DNA of 11,052 nucleotides. It comes from an uncultured Bacilli bacterium. Lineage in GTDB: Bacteria > Bacillota_I > Bacilli_A > RF39 > UBA660. The stretch spans positions 1-11,052 of the forward strand of contig CAJTRV010000042.1 of assembly GCA_910578855.1 (NCBI GenBank), in the 5' to 3' direction. A program made the position numbers and the translations under genes. The notes below the pieces were generated by a model, which made no database searches, was not told the DNA's origin, and saw nothing but the letters and a program-made list of their open reading frames with translations. Shown here one piece after another: positions 6,537 through 11,052 of the stretch; positions within the stretch are counted from its first letter, which is position 1, and each line of letters begins with the position of its first letter.

Positions 6537-6567
6537 TTGTTTCAATTATAGGAAATAATGGTATAAT
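6537..6567 (+). promoter_or_regulatory. Probable promoter of the hydrolase-murF-ddl operon
   Basis: A perfect TATAAT at 6562-6567 lies 19 bases before the hydrolase ATG. The best -35 is TTGTTT (6537-6542) with a 19-base spacer, which is longer than ideal. The -10 is convincing, the -35 less so. Confidence 0.5.
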
Positions 6568-6585
6568 AATAATGGTGATTTAAAA

Positions 6586-7320
6586 ATGATAAAACAAATT
6601 AATGGCCTAAATGTAAATTATATCACCTATGGAAAGAAAGACGCTTTAGAATTGGTGTTTTTACATGGATGGGGTCAAAATATTGAAATGATGCGACCTC
6701 TAGGAGATAATTTGGAGAAAAAGTATCATATTACAATCATTGACTTACCAGGTTTTGGCGAGAGTGAAGAGCCAAAATATGCTTGGAAGCTATTTGATTA
6801 TGTTGAGATGGTGCATCAACTGCTAATGGAATTAAAAATAAAAAAACCAATCATGTTAGGCCATTCTTTTGGCGGAAAAATTAGTTTATTGTATGCGAGT
6901 ATGTATCCCGTTGAGAAACTCATTTTGTTTGGTAGTCCTTTTCGTAAAGGATTTAAAAAGTTGCCACTAAAAACGCGGTTACTTAAAACGCTTAAGAAAT
7001 TACCAGGTGTTGATGGAATTGCCGAGAAAATGAAAAATCATATCGGCTCGACTGATTATAAAAATGCAAGTCCTGCTATGCGAGCGATTTTAGTTGAACA
7101 TGTTAATTTAGATATTACGGAAGAAGTAAAACGGATTAATAGCCCAGCAATTCTTATTTGGGGTGATTGTGATACTGAGGTTCTGCTAGCAGAAGCGTAT
7201 GCGTTAGAATCATTAATTGCCGATGCTGCCGTTATTGTCTATGATGGTTGTACCCACTATGCCTATTTAGAACGACTAGGTCAAACGATTCAAATTATAG
7301 AAAATTTTATTAAGGAGTGA
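6586..7320 (+). CDS. Alpha/beta hydrolase fold protein
   Basis: This 244-residue protein has the complete alpha/beta hydrolase signature. The oxyanion motif HGWG is at 27-30, DLPGFGES at 53-60, the nucleophile elbow GHSFGG has Ser94, the acid is likely Asp196 in WGDCD, and the base is His224 in GCTHYAYLE. No signal peptide or lipobox is seen, so it is probably cytosolic. A cap region at about 115-170 is basic and carries several KLP-type turns. The substrate cannot be read from sequence; esterase, thioesterase and carbon-carbon hydrolase are all possible. GGTGAT at 6574-6579 supports the ATG. Its stop region contains the AAGGAG site of the MurF-like gene, whose start is five bases beyond, so the two genes are translationally coupled. 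This places it at the head of a peptidoglycan-precursor operon, which may hint at a cell-envelope role. Confidence 0.88.
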   Translation: MIKQINGLNVNYITYGKKDALELVFLHGWGQNIEMMRPLGDNLEKKYHITIIDLPGFGESEEPKYAWKLFDYVEMVHQLLMELKIKKPIMLGHSFGGKISLLYASMYPVEKLILFGSPFRKGFKKLPLKTRLLKTLKKLPGVDGIAEKMKNHIGSTDYKNASPAMRAILVEHVNLDITEEVKRINSPAILIWGDCDTEVLLAEAYALESLIADAAVIVYDGCTHYAYLERLGQTIQIIENFIKE

Positions 7321-7325
7321 ATGAA

Positions 7326-8924
7326 ATGAAAGAATTATTTATAGTATCATTAATCCCGTTTGTATTATATTTATTTGGGAAAAGTAGAAAAGGATTACAC
7401 ATGTTACAATTAAATTGGTATGATGATGATCATCGATTTCTAAAGTGGATTGTGAAAAACCCATACAAAGTATGGATTAATCCTGATATGTTTTTTGTCA
7501 TATTCGCCCTCTTTTTAGTAGTCGATGTGAATATTGCCTTTTGTCTATTTGCTATTTTTTACATTATTGTAGGCGTATTATTCATCCGTAGTGAAAAAAC
7601 GGAACAAAAGAAAGTTAAATTTAATTTTACTAAGCGAGTACGTCGTTTATCAGTAACAACATTGTTATTGTATCTTATTCCTATTACCATTATGTGCCTT
7701 TTCTACAGTGTATCTTTGGTTCCATATTATTATTTAATTTTAGGAATGTTCGCATATTTTAACTATTTCTTTGTTATGGTAGCTAATATTGTGAATATCC
7801 CAGTTGAAAAACAAGTATTTTATCATTACAAACATATGGCTCAACGTAAACTTAGAGGTATGAAAAACTTGAGTGTTGTTGGAATTACCGGAAGCTTTGG
7901 AAAAACAAGCAGTAAAAACATTTTAAATGATATTTTAAGTGTTAAATTTAATTCTTTTCCAACTCCTAAAAACTTCAATACAACTTATGGATTAATTTTA
8001 AGTATTAATAATTATTTAGATAAGTTTAATGATGTGTTTATTGCTGAAATGGGTGCTTTTCGCCAAGGAGAAATTAAAATTTTATGTAATTTGGTAAAAC
8101 CTAAATACGGAATTTTAACAAAAATCGGGGAAGCTCATTTAGAGAGCTTTGGTAGCTTAGAAAATACTACAAAAACGAAGTTTGAATTAATTGAATCATT
8201 GCCAAGCGATGGGTGTGGTGTTTTAAACTATGATGATGAACGTCAAAGAAATTATAAATTAAAAAATAAATGTCATATTATTACCATTGGAATTGATTCT
8301 GATGATGTTGATTTTCGCGCAAGTAATATTAAATTGAGTGAGAAAGGATCAACGTTTGATGTTGTCCTAAAAGGGGATAAGAAGAAGTATACATTTGAGA
8401 CGAAGTTATTAGGAAAACATAATATTTATAATATTTTAGCTAGTATTGCCTTGGGTCATTATCTTGGAATATCAATGGAGCAATTGGTTGTTGCAGTAAA
8501 AGGTGTAAATTCGATTGAACATCGTTTAGAACTAAAAAGAATGGGGCATATTAATATTATTGATGATGCTTATAATTCAAATCCAAGTGGTTGTAAGAGT
8601 GCTTTAGAAGTATTGAAGTTAATGCCAGGAAAGAGAATTATTGTAACGCCTGGAATGATTGAATTAGGGGATAAACAATATGAACTAAACCAAGAATTTG
8701 GTCGACAAATAGCTGATAGTGCTGATGAAGTAATTTTAGTTGGAAAAGAACAAACTAAACCAATTTATGAGGGATTGCAACTAATGGATTATCCCAAAAA
8801 GAAGATTCATATTATTAATGATGTAGTTGATGCATACCAATTAATTTATGATTTAAAAGGAAAAGAAGAAGTATTCGCATTATTCGAAAATGATTTACCT
8901 GATACATTTAATGAGAAGAAGTAA
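7326..8924 (+). CDS. murF: Membrane-anchored MurF-like ligase (UDP-MurNAc-tripeptide:D-Ala-D-Ala ligase)
   Basis: This 532-residue Mur ligase would add D-Ala-D-Ala to UDP-MurNAc-tripeptide with ATP. The ligase part shows GITGSFGKTSSK (P-loop, 186-197), NFNTTYG (216-222), EMGA (241-244), GEAHLESFGS (268-277), the probable carbamylated Lys285, GKHNIYN (363-369) and DDAYNSNP (413-420). All of these are MurF-type rather than MurC, MurD or MurE. The first ~155 residues are not the usual MurF substrate-binding domain but about five hydrophobic helices (4-18, 54-71, 72-88, 109-128, 132-155) with LHMLQLNWYDDDHRFLKWI between the first two. The C-terminus ends in FENDLPD instead of the usual glycine-rich loop. 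A GTG at 7317 would add three residues, but it lies inside the AAGGAG site (7312-7317), so ATG 7326 is chosen. Activity as true MurF is likely but unproved. Confidence 0.82.
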   Translation: MKELFIVSLIPFVLYLFGKSRKGLHMLQLNWYDDDHRFLKWIVKNPYKVWINPDMFFVIFALFLVVDVNIAFCLFAIFYIIVGVLFIRSEKTEQKKVKFNFTKRVRRLSVTTLLLYLIPITIMCLFYSVSLVPYYYLILGMFAYFNYFFVMVANIVNIPVEKQVFYHYKHMAQRKLRGMKNLSVVGITGSFGKTSSKNILNDILSVKFNSFPTPKNFNTTYGLILSINNYLDKFNDVFIAEMGAFRQGEIKILCNLVKPKYGILTKIGEAHLESFGSLENTTKTKFELIESLPSDGCGVLNYDDERQRNYKLKNKCHIITIGIDSDDVDFRASNIKLSEKGSTFDVVLKGDKKKYTFETKLLGKHNIYNILASIALGHYLGISMEQLVVAVKGVNSIEHRLELKRMGHINIIDDAYNSNPSGCKSALEVLKLMPGKRIIVTPGMIELGDKQYELNQEFGRQIADSADEVILVGKEQTKPIYEGLQLMDYPKKKIHIINDVVDAYQLIYDLKGKEEVFALFENDLPDTFNEKK

Positions 8925-8942
8925 TAACGAGGAGGAAGTAAA

Positions 8943-10154
8943 ATGAAAATTAAAGTTGGAGTTATCTTTGGTGGTTCGACTGTTGAACATGAAATTAGTA
9001 TCATTTCTGCTGTCCAAGCCATGGGGTATATGGATCAAGACAAATATGAAATCATTCCAATTTATGTTGATAAAAATAAAGATTGGTATACGGGAAAAAT
9101 GTTAATGGATCTTGAAATTTATAAGGATTTTAATCATTTAAAACGTTATGCCAAACAAGTGGTATTGGTAAAAAAAGAGGACCAGTTTTATCTTCAAACA
9201 TTGGGATTTTGGAAACGTAATATTGCCGAGCTTGATATAGCTTTCCCAATTGTTCATGGGAACAATGCTGAAGATGGAACGTTAGCTGGGTATTTAGATA
9301 CAGTAGGGATTCCTTATGTAGGAAGTCATGTGCTAGGAGCAGCCATGGGACAAGATAAAGTTATTATGAAACAAGTAATGAAGGCTTGCAATCTTCCAAT
9401 CGTTGATTATACATGGTTTTACGATACTGAATATCAACAGTTTGAGAAAGATATTAAAAAAGATATTAAGAAAATTGGGTATCCTGTTATTGTTAAACCA
9501 GCAACCCTAGGTAGCAGTGTTGGAATTGTTTATGTTAAAGATGAGGATAAGATTGACGAAGCGATTATGGAAGCAACGAAGTACGATAATAAAATTGTCG
9601 TTGAGAAAGCTATAACTGATTTAATCGAAGTAAATTGTAGTGTTTTAGGTAACTATGAATACCAAGAACTAAGTGCTATTGAAGAAGTGATGGGAACCGA
9701 TGAATTCTTAACTTATACCGATAAATATATCGGATCTGGTGCGAAAAAAGGGTTCAAAGGAACGGGTAGTAAAGGAATGGCAGCGACAGATCGTGTTATC
9801 CCTGCCCGGATTGGAGATGACCTTACTAAACAGGTACAAGAAATTTCTAAAGCAACGTTTAAAGCACTTAATTTAAGTGGTTTATGTCGGATTGATTTCT
9901 TAGTAGATAAGAAGAAAAATAAAGTATATGTCAATGAGCCGAATACGATTCCTGGATCATTATCATTCTATTTATGGGAGCCAATTGGTAAAAAATATCC
10001 AACCTTGCTTGATGATATGATTACGTTAGCAATTAAAGATTACAAGAGTCGCAGTAGAAAGGTTCGCACATTTGATACCAATATATTAAGTAATTTTAGT
10101 GGGTTCAAAGGGACGAAGGGATTGAAAGGTCTAAAAGGACCAAAAAAATTCTAA
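8943..10154 (+). CDS. ddl: D-alanine-D-alanine ligase
   Basis: This ATP-grasp ligase joins two D-alanines for the peptidoglycan stem. Seen are GGSTVEHEIS (10-19) with Glu15, HGNNAEDGT (105-113), LGSSVG (189-194), Lys261-Tyr262 in the omega loop, and the Mg-binding Asp318, Glu332 and Asn334. Tyr262 aligns with E. coli DdlB Tyr216. Phe or His there is linked to D-lactate ligation, so Tyr predicts D-Ala-D-Ala and vancomycin sensitivity at this step. At 403 residues it is longer than the usual 300-370. The omega loop carries a Gly/Lys-rich insert (264-278), the final motif is NTIPGSLSFYLWEP rather than NT.PG.T, and a ~35-residue basic tail ends in GFKGTKGLKGLKG. Strong GAGGAGG at 8929-8935 precedes the ATG, 18 bases after the murF-like stop. 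The two genes act in consecutive steps. Confidence 0.93.
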   Translation: MKIKVGVIFGGSTVEHEISIISAVQAMGYMDQDKYEIIPIYVDKNKDWYTGKMLMDLEIYKDFNHLKRYAKQVVLVKKEDQFYLQTLGFWKRNIAELDIAFPIVHGNNAEDGTLAGYLDTVGIPYVGSHVLGAAMGQDKVIMKQVMKACNLPIVDYTWFYDTEYQQFEKDIKKDIKKIGYPVIVKPATLGSSVGIVYVKDEDKIDEAIMEATKYDNKIVVEKAITDLIEVNCSVLGNYEYQELSAIEEVMGTDEFLTYTDKYIGSGAKKGFKGTGSKGMAATDRVIPARIGDDLTKQVQEISKATFKALNLSGLCRIDFLVDKKKNKVYVNEPNTIPGSLSFYLWEPIGKKYPTLLDDMITLAIKDYKSRSRKVRTFDTNILSNFSGFKGTKGLKGLKGPKKF

Positions 10155-10159
10155 GAAAA

Positions 10160-10197
10160 ACAAGTAAGTTGATTGATTCAATTACTTGTCTTTTTTT
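10160..10197. terminator. Bidirectional terminator between ddl and the convergent oxidoreductase
   Basis: ACAAGTAA (10160-10167) pairs with TTACTTGT (10182-10189), with TTGA/TCAA pairs further inside the loop. A run of seven T (10191-10197) follows on the plus strand. On the minus strand the same hairpin is followed by TTTTT, so it can end both transcripts. The minus-strand gene's TAA stop lies in the stem (10182-10184). Confidence 0.82.
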
Positions 10198-11052
10198 GCA
10201 TTTAATTTAATATTATAAACTGCTGGACCTTCAATAACATTGCCATCGATATCAAAACGACTACCATGACATGGACAATCCCATGTGTGATCAAGATAGT
10301 TGAAAATGAGATTACATTTCATATGGGGACATACGTTACATACCTTGTGCAATTTACCGTTATCATCACGATAAATTCCGATTCTTGTTCCATTCTCATA
10401 GGTAATTTTAACGTTATCTTGATAGAATGGTTGATTTTTTTGAAGCTTTGTTTTGGTATAACTAACAGCGTTTTGATAACCATCCAAAAAGAAATTTTTA
10501 ATTTTTTCTAAGTTGATTGGTCGATCGGGTCGCATCATATCCTGATAACGATTTTCTTTTCCTTTGACAATATCACTTAGAATCATACCAGCTAAAACAC
10601 CGTTGGTCATTCCCCATTTATTAAATCCAGTTGCGATTAATAAATTCGGATTTTGGGCATTGATTGATCCAATAAAAGGTAAAGAGTCATTGGTCATCAC
10701 ATCATGGGTATGCCAGGTAAATGCTGGAGTCTTGTGAAATTTCAGATATAACTGATCAGATAATTCCTGCATTCTTGCTTCATAGTCAAGATGATTGGCT
10801 GGTTTACTAGACTCGCCAGCATAAATAAAGTAGGGTTCTTGATCCTGGTAGTAACGAAAAGAATGGGTTGGTTTATTACTAGTAATCGCATTCCATGGTT
10901 CTATTTTGTCTACTTTGGCAGCGACGATAAACGAGTTCTCAATGTGACTTTTTAGTGGAATAAACCCCGGTATTACGAAAAAGGGATAGTGGGTACAGGA
11001 GACTGCTGAAAAAGTAGTCAAAATTAAAACTGATATTTAGAAATAAAAATCT
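10182..11052 (-). pseudogene. C-terminal part of an FAD oxidoreductase with Rieske domain, frame interrupted and cut by the window edge
   Basis: The open stretch encodes the latter part of a DAO-family FAD oxidoreductase with a C-terminal Rieske domain (B. subtilis YhfW-like, about 500 residues when whole). Counting from the TTG at 11021, residues 1-165 carry the end of the DAO fold (SCTHYPFF, then DSLPFIG at 112-118, then GFNKWGMTNGVLAG at 132-145). The Rieske domain has Cys231-x-His233 and Cys249-x-x-His252, a complete [2Fe-2S] ligand set with 15 residues between the pairs. The N-terminal Rossmann FAD-binding half is missing. The frame stays open with sensible sequence (ISVLIL) before the TTG until an in-frame TAA at 11037-11039. 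There is no Shine-Dalgarno site or ATG, so this is not a real start. A nonsense or frameshift mutation in the gene body, or a sequencing error, explains it. The remainder lies off the right edge. Confidence 0.8.

Noticed and set aside
7317..7325. GTG at 7317 as the start of the MurF-like ligase
   Set aside because: It lies within the AAGGAG ribosome binding site; ATG 7326 has an eight-base spacing and is the better start.
9720..9800. Ddl as a D-Ala-D-lactate or D-Ala-D-Ser (vancomycin-resistance type) ligase
   Set aside because: Lys261-Tyr262 matches the D-Ala-D-Ala type; no vanH, vanX or vanT-like gene is nearby.
1..11052. CRISPR array, insertion sequence or prophage structural genes
   Set aside because: No regularly spaced direct repeats, no transposase or integrase motif and no terminal inverted repeats were seen in the window.

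Overview
The window is AT-rich DNA from a low-GC Gram-positive bacterium (Bacillota). It uses the ordinary bacterial code, since TGA occurs only as a stop. Gene starts carry good Shine-Dalgarno sites (AAGGAG, GAGGAGG), promoters are SigA-like (TATAAT) and terminators are hairpins followed by T-runs. Three things point to the Erysipelotrichia or neighbouring anaerobic Clostridia: a membrane-anchored MurF-type ligase ending in FENDLPD, a D-Ala-D-Ala ligase with the variant NTIPGSLSFYLWEP motif, and a Rieske-tailed FAD oxidoreductase. This placement is inferred from protein features, not from a database search.

Layout. (1) 1-163: a palindrome and a tandem-hairpin terminator of a gene lying off the left edge. 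(2) 164-2053: a two-gene operon encoding a two-helix membrane protein and a Schlafen AlbA_2-domain protein. Arginine codon use here is very unlike the housekeeping genes further right, which fits an acquired cassette, possibly a defence or stress module. (3) 2054-2715: about 660 bases without a convincing gene. It holds a strong GNRA-loop terminator, a possibly decayed small membrane ORF, and a clear promoter for the next operon. (4) 2716-5053: a DUF1292 protein and a 685-residue protein of unknown function with an internal 40-residue duplication, closed by a terminator. (5) 5104-6527: a NfeD-like protein and an SPFH/band 7 (stomatin-like) protein, a classic membrane-microdomain pair with its own promoter and terminator. 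(6) 6537-10197: an alpha/beta hydrolase, a membrane-anchored MurF-like ligase and D-alanine-D-alanine ligase. These are tightly packed and appear to form a peptidoglycan-precursor operon. (7) 10182-11052, minus strand: the C-terminal half of a DAO-type oxidoreductase with an intact Rieske domain. Its reading frame is interrupted by a stop codon near the right edge, so it looks broken or frameshifted.

How the genes work together. Ddl makes D-Ala-D-Ala and the MurF-like ligase would attach it to the UDP-MurNAc-tripeptide, here probably at the membrane. The hydrolase is co-transcribed with them but its substrate is unknown. NfeD and SPFH proteins act together in membrane organisation. The most likely place for an undescribed system is the 2TM/AlbA_2 pair. 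The best candidate for an undescribed protein family is the 685-residue duplicated protein downstream of the DUF1292 gene. Three starts were set by Shine-Dalgarno or promoter position rather than by the longest frame: the NfeD-like gene at 5149, the murF-like gene at 7326, and no credible start for the minus-strand oxidoreductase fragment.
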